11,541 nt of DNA from Rubrivivax sp. Lineage in GTDB: Bacteria > Pseudomonadota > Gammaproteobacteria > Burkholderiales > Burkholderiaceae. The position numbers were made by a program, and so were the translations under genes. The stretch is from the NCBI GenBank assembly GCA_004211235.1, contig SEEY01000060.1:1-11541 (forward strand). The letters are read 5' to 3'. Under the pieces are notes generated by a model that did no database searches, had not been told where the DNA came from, and worked only from the letters and a program-made list of their open reading frames with translations. Positions 1 to 6,271 of this stretch are shown here, in pieces (position 1 is the stretch's first letter; every line of letters begins with the position of its first letter).

Positions 1-963
1 GCCCTCGCCCTTGCCGACCCATTCGCGCTCGACGGCCGCCAGCGCCCACAGCGTCTCGCGCAGCGCGAAGGTCACGCCGGGGCCGACCTTGAGGATGGCG
101 AAATGATCGCGGGCCAGCTGCGCCAGGCGCTCGGGTGTCTGGTAGTCGGTGGAGTGCGCCTCGAACACGAGGCCGGGCTGGCGTTCGATGAAGGCACTCA
201 GGGCCTGGGCCTTCTCGGGTCGGTAGTCGATGACCTTGTGGTGATCGAACTCCACGCCGGGTTGCACCACCATGGCGACGACGCGTTCCCAGGCCAGGTC
301 GAGCCCGGCGCGCGCGAAGGCCTCGCGGTGCAGTTCCAGCGTGGCGGCGGCGGCCTGCGGCGAGGTCACGTCCAGCTCGCCGAGGTCCTCGTGAGCGCCG
401 CCGGGCACGGGCACTTCGGTGCCGATGACGTAGACCGGCGGGTCGCCGCGGTCGGCGCTGGCTGCCCAGGCCTGCTCGGCTGCGCGGCACAGGCGCACGG
501 CGCGCGCGGCGATCTCGGCTTCGGGCAGCGGCACCGGGTCGCCAGCGCAGCTCATCGAGCAATCCAGGTGGATCTTGCGAAAGCCCGCGGCCACGTACTG
601 CGCCACCATCACCTCGGCCTTGGCCATGGCGGCCTCGGCCGGCAGCCTGCGCCAGGCGTTGGGGCCGAGGTGGTCGCCGCCCAGCAGCAGCAACTCGGGC
701 GGCAGGCCCTCGGCGGCGGCGATGTCCTGCACGTAGCGGCGGAAGTCCATCGGCGTCATGCCGGTGTAGCCGCCATCCTGGTTCACCTGGTTGGATGTCG
801 CTTCGATCAGCGCCGGCCGGCCTTGCCCGGCACACTCGCGCAGCGTGGCGGCGATGACGACGGGGTGGGCCGAGCAGACAGACGGAATACCGATGGCGGT
901 TCCGCCATGGCCGCTGTCTGCGACCTGCTTGTGGCGGCGCACGAGGTCGAGCATGAGCTTCAT
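1..963 (-). CDS. kbaZ: KbaZ/GatZ-family D-tagatose-bisphosphate aldolase subunit, 3' end cut off by the window
   Basis: The 321 visible codons match the KbaZ/GatZ family, whose E. coli members are about 420-425 aa, so roughly the last 100 residues lie off the left edge. Visible hallmarks are EATSNQVNQ-GGYTGMT (about 54-70), GGDHLGP (95-101), KIHLD (130-134), SCAGD (138-142), IGTEVPVPGG, VVQPGVEFDH, EAHSTDYQTP and DHFAILKVGP. From remembered sequences, GGAH-x-L-x-EL-x-VT and the IDY-P-KA-ALS stretch fit E. coli KbaZ (GalNAc/galactosamine pathway) better than GatZ (galactitol). In E. coli this subunit is non-catalytic and supports the KbaY/GatY aldolase. A homologue acting as a D-tagatose-6-phosphate 4-epimerase has been reported in Agrobacterium, and none of the partner subunit is visible here. 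The ATG at 963 has an AAGGAG Shine-Dalgarno about 8 bases upstream and overlaps the preceding gene's TGA by 4 bases. It is cytoplasmic, with no signal peptide. Family is certain; exact activity is not. Confidence 0.93.
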   Translation of the reverse strand, partial: MKLMLDLVRRHKQVADSGHGGTAIGIPSVCSAHPVVIAATLRECAGQGRPALIEATSNQVNQDGGYTGMTPMDFRRYVQDIAAAEGLPPELLLLGGDHLGPNAWRRLPAEAAMAKAEVMVAQYVAAGFRKIHLDCSMSCAGDPVPLPEAEIAARAVRLCRAAEQAWAASADRGDPPVYVIGTEVPVPGGAHEDLGELDVTSPQAAAATLELHREAFARAGLDLAWERVVAMVVQPGVEFDHHKVIDYRPEKAQALSAFIERQPGLVFEAHSTDYQTPERLAQLARDHFAILKVGPGVTFALRETLWALAAVEREWVGKGEG

Positions 964-1865
964 GCGGCGTCTCCTTGAACGATGGGTTGGGAAGGGGTTG
1001 TTTCGGGTTGCAGCGCCAGCAGCAGGGCGGCGAGCAGGGCCAGCGCGATGCCGGCGAGCTTGGCGCCGCTGGGTGCGGCGCCGCTCAGGCCCATGGACAG
1101 CACCGCCGTCAGCAACGGCGCGCCGGCGTTGACCAGTGGCGAGACGACCATCGCCTTGCCGTAGCGGAAGGCGTAGACCAGCGTCAGCGCGCCGATGGCG
1201 TTCAGCACCTGGGTGATGGCGGCTAGGCCGGGGCCCTGCCAGCCCCACTGAATAGGCTGCGAGAAGTCCGTCATCGCCAGCGCCACGGGCACGCAGGCGA
1301 GCGCGCCGACCGTCATGTAGAAGAAGATGCTCTCGGCGCTGCTGCCGGCGTTGGCGAGCTTGATGAAGTAGGCCTGCAGGCCCCAGGCGGCGAGCACGAC
1401 AAGGGCCAGCACGAACCACAGGCCCAGGCCCGCGCCACCCTGGCCGAGCTGCAGGTCGAACAGCGGCAGCGCGCACAGCGCCAGGGCGATGCCCGCGATG
1501 CCCAGCCGGCCGGTGCGCTCGCCGAGCAGGCCGAAGGACAGCGCGATGGTGATCGCCGGGGACAGCGAGACGATCGGGAAGATCAGGTAGGCCGGGCCGG
1601 ACTGCACCGCCCGGAACAGCAGCATCTGGCCGCCCGCACCGAGCAGGCCCACGGTCAGGCCCAGCACGACGGAGCGGCGGTCGCGCTCGATGCGCCAGCC
1701 GCTGCGCGCCAGCACGATGACGGCCGGCGGGATCATCGTCAGCGCCCAGACGACATAGATCAGCGTGTCGGGAAAACCGTGTTCGGCGGGCAGGCCGGCG
1801 AAGGCGCCCCAGACACCCCAGAGCAGGGTCGTGACGAGGGCATGGAAGAGCCAGTTGCTCTGCAT
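960..1865 (-). CDS. EamA/DMT-superfamily transporter (ten-helix inner-membrane permease)
   Basis: This is a 301-aa, very hydrophobic protein with about ten predicted membrane helices in two five-helix EamA repeats. The first repeat ends near the SPAITIALS...GERTGRLG segment and the second near the SPLVNAGAPLLTAVLS segment. I chose the ATG at 1865: a GAAAG Shine-Dalgarno sits at the right distance, while the in-frame GTG at 1871 has that element almost abutting it. DMT proteins range from amino-acid exporters to sugar uptake carriers, and the sequence alone does not give the substrate. The gene is the promoter-proximal member of a leftward operon and overlaps the kbaZ-like start by 4 bases (ATGA), so translational coupling is expected. 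Inner-membrane uptake of the monosaccharide released by the divergent glycosidases would fit, since no other permease is visible, but this is inference. Confidence 0.88.
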   Translation of the reverse strand: MQSNWLFHALVTTLLWGVWGAFAGLPAEHGFPDTLIYVVWALTMIPPAVIVLARSGWRIERDRRSVVLGLTVGLLGAGGQMLLFRAVQSGPAYLIFPIVSLSPAITIALSFGLLGERTGRLGIAGIALALCALPLFDLQLGQGGAGLGLWFVLALVVLAAWGLQAYFIKLANAGSSAESIFFYMTVGALACVPVALAMTDFSQPIQWGWQGPGLAAITQVLNAIGALTLVYAFRYGKAMVVSPLVNAGAPLLTAVLSMGLSGAAPSGAKLAGIALALLAALLLALQPETTPSQPIVQGDAA

Positions 1866-1903
1866 GGGCACATCTTTCGGGTTGCACGATGGCCCGCGGC
1901 CAA

Positions 1904-1917
1904 CTTTCGAGCGAAAG
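1904..1917. promoter_or_regulatory. Inverted repeat overlapping the leftward -10
   Basis: CTTTCG and CGAAAG form perfect 6-base arms separated by 2 bases (AG). The element covers the downstream edge of the candidate -10 hexamer and the likely start of transcription of the leftward operon, a typical position for a repressor site. Its spacing is 2 bases shorter than that of the palindrome at 1957-1970, so the same protein would have to tolerate different spacings, or read boxes as direct repeats. Confidence 0.5.
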
Positions 1918-1944
1918 CATAAACGAACAAAAACGAAAATACAA
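1916..1944 (-). promoter_or_regulatory. Candidate sigma-70 promoter of the leftward transporter/kbaZ operon
   Basis: Read on the minus strand, TTGTAT (1944-1939) and TATGCT (1921-1916) are separated by exactly 17 bases in a locally AT-rich stretch. Matches to the consensus are 3/6 and 4/6. Transcription would begin near 1909, giving a leader of about 45 bases before the ATG at 1865. The -10 hexamer overlaps the inverted repeat at 1904-1917, and the spacer carries further TTCG-type half-sites, so a bound repressor would block polymerase directly. This is a pattern match only. Confidence 0.45.
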
Positions 1945-1956
1945 CGGTGGCGAGAC

Positions 1957-1970
1957 TTTCGTATACGAAA
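1957..1970. promoter_or_regulatory. Perfect 14-base palindrome TTTCGTATACGAAA
   Basis: The element is a perfect palindrome with TTTCG/CGAAA arms around a TATA centre. Its right half, TATACGAAAT, recurs exactly at 2085-2094. The arm and spacing pattern (TTCG, four A/T-rich bases, CGAA) resembles the core of the GlpR operator of the DeoR family. A GntR-type reading (TNGT-AT-ACNA) is the main alternative. It lies just upstream of the candidate leftward -35. Confidence 0.55.
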
Positions 1971-2036
1971 TTGTGTGCCGCCAGGGCGAATGTCGATATA
2001 GCTCAGCTGCGGTGCGCTCTGTCAGCGAGGTGGAAG

Positions 2037-2063
2037 GCTTTCGTGGGATGATGCAACGAAAGC
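2037..2063. promoter_or_regulatory. Inverted repeat GCTTTCGT / ACGAAAGC with 11-base spacer
   Basis: The arms at 2037-2044 and 2056-2063 are perfect 8-base complements. The arm-to-arm distance is 19 bases, close to two helical turns, so both boxes face the same side of the DNA. It belongs to the same box family as the other palindromes here and is more likely a protein-binding pair than an RNA hairpin. Confidence 0.45.
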
Positions 2064-2110
2064 ATTCGGCATCCGTGAAAACCATATACGAAATCAAACG
2101 AAAGAATTCG
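2055..2110 (+). repeat. Two 14-base direct repeats AACGAAAG(C/A)ATTCG, 42 bases apart
   Basis: Copies at 2055-2068 and 2097-2110 match at 13 of 14 positions and begin 42 bases apart, four turns of B-form DNA. Each contains a CGAAAG box followed by ATTCG. The second copy is also part of an ACGAA-AGAA-TTCGT inverted repeat (2098-2111). This is the array element closest to the receptor gene and the best candidate for control of the rightward unit. Confidence 0.5.
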
Positions 2111-2164
2111 TAGACTTGCGGCAGGCCGGTTCGGAACGCTTTTGTCCGCAGCCGGCAAGCCGCA

Positions 2165-2225
2165 CGGGGCGCTGCCGCCCCGGTCCCACCCGCAGATTGC
2201 TTGCGGCTGCCCTGACGGCAGCCGC
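2165..2225 (+). promoter_or_regulatory. Two GC-rich hairpins in the receptor mRNA leader
   Basis: CGGGGCG (2165-2171) pairs with CGCCCCG (2176-2182) around a 4-base loop, and GCGGCTGCC (2203-2211) pairs with GGCAGCCGC (2217-2225) around a 5-base loop. The second ends 6 bases before the GAAAAGGA Shine-Dalgarno. GCAAGC (2155-2160) could instead pair with GCTTGC (2199-2204), which would disturb the base of the second hairpin. There is no T-run, so it is not a simple terminator. A role in mRNA stability or translation is possible, and chance structure in GC-rich DNA is not excluded. Confidence 0.35.
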
Positions 2226-2246
2226 GCCACGAAAAGGAACCGTTCG

Positions 2247-5084
2247 ATGAGTTCTCGACTGCACCGGCCACAGGCCCTCGCCCGTTTTGTGCCGCACCCT
2301 TTGGCGATGGCCGCCCTGTTGGCCCTGGCCGCCTTCGGTGCCCCCGCGTTTGCACAGGAAGCGGCAGCCAAGGCCGAGCCCGATTCGCTGGAACGCGTGG
2401 AGGTGACCGGCACGCGGGCCAGCCTGCAGAAGTCGCTCGCCCTGAAGCGCAATGCCGCCGGCGTGCAGGACAGCATCAGCGCGACCGAGCTGGGCCGCTT
2501 TCCTGACAACAACGTGGCCGACTCGCTGAGCCACATCACCGGCGTGTCGATCTCGCGTACGGCCGGCGGTGAAGGCCAGAAGGTCAGCATCCGCGGCCTG
2601 GGCCCCGAGTACACGATCACGACCTTCAACAACCGCCTCCTCGGCACCGACAGCGCCGGCCGCTACTTCGCCTACGACGTGCTGCCGGCCGACGTCATCA
2701 ACGGCGCGGACGTCGTCAAGTCCGCCCAGGCGTCGCTCACCGAAGGCGCCATCGGCGGCCTGGTGAACCTGCGCTCCGCCAGCCCGTTCGACCAGAAGGG
2801 CCAGCGCGGCCTGCTGCGCGTGGAGGCGGACCGCAACCAGATGAGCAGCCTCAACGGCACCAAGGTGTCCGGCACCTACAGCAACACCTTCGGCAACGAG
2901 GTGGGCGTGCTGCTGGGCGTGGTGTACGCCAAGCGCGACGTGCGCACCGACACGGCCGGCAACGACGGCGGCTGGAGCCGCAACCCGGCGCCGAACAAGC
3001 CGGAGCTGTTCTGGCCTTGGGGCAACACCTGGGGCGGCAACATCGACCCGAATGGCAATGGCCAGCTGGATCTGGACGAGGAAGGCCTGATCGCCCCGGG
3101 GCAGTTCCGCTTCGGCTCCATCATGGAAAAGAAGGAGCGTCTGGCGGTGTCGGGCAAGGTGGAGTGGCGGCCGAGCAGCGACGTCAAGGTCGTCGTCGAC
3201 GGCTTCAAGACGCGGCTCGATTCGCCGCAGGTCGGCTACCAGCTGTCCTTCTACCCGCTGTACGCGCCGGGCCGCTGGTCCAACATGAAGATCACCAATG
3301 GGGTGGTCACGGACTTCACTTTGGCGAACCCCGATCCGGAACTGGCGCTCAACCCCGAGCTGCTGAACAAGACCGAGTACCGCGTCGTGGACACCGCGCT
3401 GTACGGCGCGAATGCGGAATGGAAGCTGTCGCCCACCATGACGCTGACCGGCGACGTCTACGAGTCCACGTCGAAGCGGCACTCCGGCGGCAACGACAGT
3501 TATGTCGTGCTGCGCATGAACCAGCCCAACGTCACGCGCATCCAGCTGACCGGCGCGGCGGTGCCCGACGTGAAGACCACCTTCGCCGACGGCCGCGACC
3601 TGCAGACCGGCCTGGCGCAGGGCCTCTTCAAGGCCAGCGACTTCAACACCCACTACTACAGCCGCGCCGGCGACAACATCGACGACAAGATCGACGGCGC
3701 CAGCCTCGCGCTCGACTGGAAGCTGGACCGCTTCAACATCGACCAGCTGAAGTTCGGCCTCAGCCAGATCAACCGCAAGAAGTCGCGCGACCTGATCAAC
3801 AACTCCTTCAATGCCGGCGCCGACCACTACTCCGGCCAGAACGCCATCAACGTCGGCGCGCTGGGGGGGAACGTCATCAACCAGACACTCAGCCCGAAGG
3901 GCTTTCTGGACGGCGTCAGCGGCAACTTCCCGCGCAGCTTCCTGGGCTTCGATGTCGACAACTACGCCCAGGCGCTGAAGTCCTATGACGGCAAGCCGCG
4001 GCCCGGCGGTGGCGTCTACAGCTCGGCCGATTCGGCGCCGGCCTGGAACCCGCTGGAGAGCTACCGCGTGAGCGAGAAGACGACGACGGCCTTCGTGCAG
4101 GCGGACATGTCGGGCGATGGCTGGAACGCGGACGTGGGCGTGCGCTTCCTGAAGACCAAGACCACGTCGCAGGCCTGGGACGCCAAGATCACGGACATCA
4201 TCGAAAACGGCGCCTTCAACTACACCGCCGTCTACGCCGCGCCGTCGGTCGTTCAGCAGGACACGAGCTACAACTTCGCGCTGCCGTCGGTCAACTTCAC
4301 CTGGCTCATCAGCGACAAGCTGCAACTGCGCCTGGGCGCCGCCAAGACGATGGCCCGCCCCTCGGTCGACAAGCTGGCGCCCACCAGCACGACGGCCAGC
4401 ATCTCCTGGGGCGACTTCACGCAGGTGTTCGGCGGCAATGCCGAGCTCAAGCCCTACAGCGCCCGCCAGGCCGATGCGTCCCTGGAGTGGTACTACGCCA
4501 AGGACTCGGCGCTCACCTTCGCCGTCTACCAGAAGAACATCAAGAACCAGATCACCTCCGAGTACCTGACCGGCCAGAACATCGGCGCGCCGGGCGGCCG
4601 CCTGTTCAACATCAGCCGGCCGATCAACGGCGACAAGGCCACCGCGCGCGGCTTCGAGATCGGCCTGCAGCATCTGTGGGACAACGGCTTCGGCGTGCGG
4701 GCGCAGTACACCCGCAACAAGTCGCGCAGCTGGGTGGGCGGCGAGGAGCGCGCGCTCGAGGGCATTGCACCGGCCACGTCATCGTTCGGCCTGCTGTACG
4801 AGAAGGGCGCGTGGAGCCTCAGCGCCACGGCCGACCACACCGATGCCTTCGTCACCGCCACCAACGTGCTCGGTGCCGGCTTCAACGAAAGTGCCAAGGC
4901 CACGACCTGGCTGACCGCCCAGGCCGCCTACGAGGTCAACAAGTGGCTGCGCATCAGCATCGAAGGCAGCAACCTGACCGATTCGACACAGGAGTACACG
5001 CTGGGCAACAACGACATCAAGCTGCCGCAGGGTTACTACCGCTACGGGCGCTCGGTCACCATCGGCGCCAGCATCAAGTTCTGA
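2247..5084 (+). CDS. TonB-dependent outer-membrane receptor, Xanthomonas/Caulobacter type, with an EF-hand-like loop
   Basis: This 945-aa outer-membrane importer would move an oligosaccharide into the periplasm using TonB energy. The ATG at 2247 follows GAAAAGGA and gives a clean Sec signal (hydrophobic core about 19-31, cleavage AFA|QE after residue 36). An in-frame TTG further upstream would bury that signal, so I reject it. The mature N-terminus has LERVEVTGTR, typical of the TonB-box region. The plug (about 58-210) contains FPDNNVADSLSHITGVSISR, KVSIRGLGPEY and EGAIGGLVNLRS, characteristic of the TIGR01782 (TonB-Xanth-Caul) group. The rest is beta-barrel, ending in a C-terminal Phe (VTIGASIKF) as expected for barrel assembly. 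Residues 267-278 form a canonical EF-hand-like loop. As first gene of a unit with two glycosidases, it very likely takes up their glycan substrate. Family is certain; ligand is inferred. Confidence 0.95.
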   Translation: MSSRLHRPQALARFVPHPLAMAALLALAAFGAPAFAQEAAAKAEPDSLERVEVTGTRASLQKSLALKRNAAGVQDSISATELGRFPDNNVADSLSHITGVSISRTAGGEGQKVSIRGLGPEYTITTFNNRLLGTDSAGRYFAYDVLPADVINGADVVKSAQASLTEGAIGGLVNLRSASPFDQKGQRGLLRVEADRNQMSSLNGTKVSGTYSNTFGNEVGVLLGVVYAKRDVRTDTAGNDGGWSRNPAPNKPELFWPWGNTWGGNIDPNGNGQLDLDEEGLIAPGQFRFGSIMEKKERLAVSGKVEWRPSSDVKVVVDGFKTRLDSPQVGYQLSFYPLYAPGRWSNMKITNGVVTDFTLANPDPELALNPELLNKTEYRVVDTALYGANAEWKLSPTMTLTGDVYESTSKRHSGGNDSYVVLRMNQPNVTRIQLTGAAVPDVKTTFADGRDLQTGLAQGLFKASDFNTHYYSRAGDNIDDKIDGASLALDWKLDRFNIDQLKFGLSQINRKKSRDLINNSFNAGADHYSGQNAINVGALGGNVINQTLSPKGFLDGVSGNFPRSFLGFDVDNYAQALKSYDGKPRPGGGVYSSADSAPAWNPLESYRVSEKTTTAFVQADMSGDGWNADVGVRFLKTKTTSQAWDAKITDIIENGAFNYTAVYAAPSVVQQDTSYNFALPSVNFTWLISDKLQLRLGAAKTMARPSVDKLAPTSTTASISWGDFTQVFGGNAELKPYSARQADASLEWYYAKDSALTFAVYQKNIKNQITSEYLTGQNIGAPGGRLFNISRPINGDKATARGFEIGLQHLWDNGFGVRAQYTRNKSRSWVGGEERALEGIAPATSSFGLLYEKGAWSLSATADHTDAFVTATNVLGAGFNESAKATTWLTAQAAYEVNKWLRISIEGSNLTDSTQEYTLGNNDIKLPQGYYRYGRSVTIGASIKF

Positions 5085-5105
5085 CGTGGAATGAATGCCC
5101 CTTGT

Positions 5106-5125
5106 CCGGCCTGCTTGAGGGCCGG
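5106..5125 (+). other. Small hairpin between receptor and amidohydrolase genes
   Basis: CCGGCC (5106-5111) and GGCCGG (5120-5125) can pair around an 8-base loop, 21 bases after the receptor stop codon. No T-run follows, so it is unlikely to be an efficient intrinsic terminator. It could protect the 3' end of a processed receptor transcript, a common way to keep outer-membrane receptor mRNA more abundant than downstream genes. The gap of 89 bases (5085-5173) holds nothing else I can identify. Confidence 0.3.
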
Positions 5126-5173
5126 CTTGGGTCGGCCTGGCACTCAGCCTGAACTACCGGATTGAATTTGCTG

Positions 5174-6271
5174 ATGCGAAACCTTGTCTCCTCCATTGCC
5201 GCCCTGCTTGTTGGGGCGGCTTTTTTACCCGCGCTCGCTGCAGGCCCCGCGAGCTACACGATGGCCGACTACGGCCGCGTCGTGAAGATCGACGCCCACC
5301 TGCATCTGCACAACCCCGACCCGGCCTTCATGGCGGCGGCGAAGCGCCAGAACGTCAAGGTGTTGACGATCAACGTCGACTACCCGGACTTCCCGCCGCT
5401 GGACGATCAGCAGCGCGTGGCCATCGCGCTGAAGAAGCAGTTCCCGCAGGACGTGGCCTGGGCCGCGAGCTTCTCGGTCGACGGCTCCGACCAACCTTCC
5501 TGGCTGCCTGCCACGCGCCAGCGCGTCGACGCGGCCATGAAGGCCGGCGCGGTCGGCGTGAAGGTGTGGAAGAACATCGGCATGAGCCTGCGCAATGCGC
5601 AGGGCCAGCTGGTGATGATCGATGACGCGCGCTTCGCACCGCTGTTCGACGACTTCGCGAAACGGGGCATCCCGCTGCTCGGCCACCAGGGCGAGCCGCA
5701 CAACTGCTGGCTGCCGCTGGAACAGATGACGGTCAACAACGACCGCGAGTACTTCAAGGCGCATCCGCAGTACCACATGGCCCTGCATCCCGAGATGCCC
5801 AGCTGGGAGCAGCAGATGGCTGCGCGCGACCGCATGGTCGCGGCGCACCCGGGCCTGCGCTTCGTCGGCGTGCACCTCGCGTCGCTGGAGCGCGACGTGG
5901 GCGAACTGGCGGCCTTTCTCGACAGGTTTCCTGACGCCGTCGTGGATGTGGCCGCGCGCATCGGCCAGCTGCAATACCAGAGCCAGAAGGACCGCGAGCG
6001 CGTGCGCCGCTTCTTCATCAAGTACCAGGACCGCCTGCTCTACGGCAGTGACATGTCGCAGGCGCCGGAGCAGGATGGCGCGGCGCTGGCCAGGGAGGCC
6101 GAAGGCGTCTGGCGCATGCACTGGCGCTACTTCAATACGGCCGACCGCTTCAAGGTGAGCGACCTCGACCAGCCCGTGCAGGGCCTGGCACTGCCGAAGG
6201 CCGTCGTGGACAAGCTCTACCGCACGAATGCCGAGCGCACCTTTGCCGGCGCGTGGAGCAGCACGCGATGA
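5174..6271 (+). CDS. Secreted amidohydrolase of the Amidohydrolase_2 (ACMSD-like) family
   Basis: This 365-aa metal-dependent hydrolase has a Sec signal (hydrophobic core about 8-22, cleavage near ALAA, residues 22-23), so it is periplasmic. The metal ligands expected for a (beta/alpha)8 amidohydrolase are present: H42-L-H44 after KIDA, H171 in GHQGEPH, H234 in GVHLAS and D293 in YGSDMS. Relatives of the fold include decarboxylases, sugar lactonases such as L-fucono- and L-rhamnono-lactonase, and amide hydrolases, so the reaction is not set by the family. Lying between a glycan importer and two glycosidases, a carbohydrate role is likely: lactone opening, or removal of an amide/ester substituent. 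The ATG at 5174 gives the signal peptide; no strong Shine-Dalgarno is present, and an in-frame TTG at 5162 would add four residues. Its TGA overlaps the GH36 start by 4 bases. Confidence 0.85.
   Translation: MRNLVSSIAALLVGAAFLPALAAGPASYTMADYGRVVKIDAHLHLHNPDPAFMAAAKRQNVKVLTINVDYPDFPPLDDQQRVAIALKKQFPQDVAWAASFSVDGSDQPSWLPATRQRVDAAMKAGAVGVKVWKNIGMSLRNAQGQLVMIDDARFAPLFDDFAKRGIPLLGHQGEPHNCWLPLEQMTVNNDREYFKAHPQYHMALHPEMPSWEQQMAARDRMVAAHPGLRFVGVHLASLERDVGELAAFLDRFPDAVVDVAARIGQLQYQSQKDRERVRRFFIKYQDRLLYGSDMSQAPEQDGAALAREAEGVWRMHWRYFNTADRFKVSDLDQPVQGLALPKAVVDKLYRTNAERTFAGAWSSTR

Larger units (their letters stand above)
1874..2104. promoter_or_regulatory. Cluster of seven CTTTCG/CGAAAG boxes, AgaR/DeoR-type operator array
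   Basis: CTTTCG occurs at 1874-1879, 1904-1909, 1956-1961 and 2038-2043, and its complement CGAAAG at 1912-1917, 2057-2062 and 2099-2104. Seven copies in about 230 bases compares with roughly 0.1 expected by chance in unbiased sequence. Several near-matches (ACGAAAT, ACGAAAA, TTCGT) lie between them. Published comparative genomics of GalNAc utilisation in proteobacteria describes AgaR (DeoR family) sites as a shared CTTTC element in multiple copies and arrangements, which is what is seen here. GlpR, another DeoR-family repressor, also uses TTCG/CGAA arms. The box at 1874-1879 doubles as the transporter's Shine-Dalgarno and may not be regulatory. No regulator gene lies in the window, so the identity of the binding protein is inferred. 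Confidence 0.6.
1866..2246. other. Divergent intergenic regulatory region
   Basis: This stretch of about 380 bases between the two divergent units contains no credible gene. Its left part (about 1900-2110) is much richer in A/T than its surroundings and holds repeated ACGAA/TTCG half-sites, palindromes and the candidate leftward promoter. Its right part (about 2115-2246) returns to high GC and holds two hairpins upstream of the receptor start codon. I could not identify a convincing rightward promoter. TTGTGT at 1971-1976 with GATATA at 1995-2000 (18-base spacing) is a weak possibility that would imply a leader of about 240 bases. Confidence 0.8.

Noticed and set aside
103..978. A 291-codon plus-strand open frame opposite the kbaZ-like gene
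   Set aside because: The minus-strand frame matches KbaZ/GatZ along its whole visible length and has a Shine-Dalgarno; the plus-strand frame has low-complexity composition and no family resemblance.
1957..1970. The palindrome as a GntR/FadR-type (UxuR-like) operator
   Set aside because: The core does fit TNGT-AT-ACNA, but the surrounding multiple CTTTCG boxes are better explained by a DeoR/AgaR-type repressor. It is kept only as an alternative.
2142..2246. A longer receptor start at the in-frame TTG (2142)
   Set aside because: It would place 35 hydrophilic residues before a well-formed signal peptide and run through the leader hairpins. The ATG at 2247 has a good Shine-Dalgarno.
2094..4673. 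An 859-codon open frame on the minus strand opposite the receptor gene
   Set aside because: It mirrors a high-GC gene whose codon pattern rarely yields stops on the other strand. The translation is biased to Ala, Arg, Gly, Val and His with no recognisable domain, while the plus-strand frame is a complete, clear TonB receptor.
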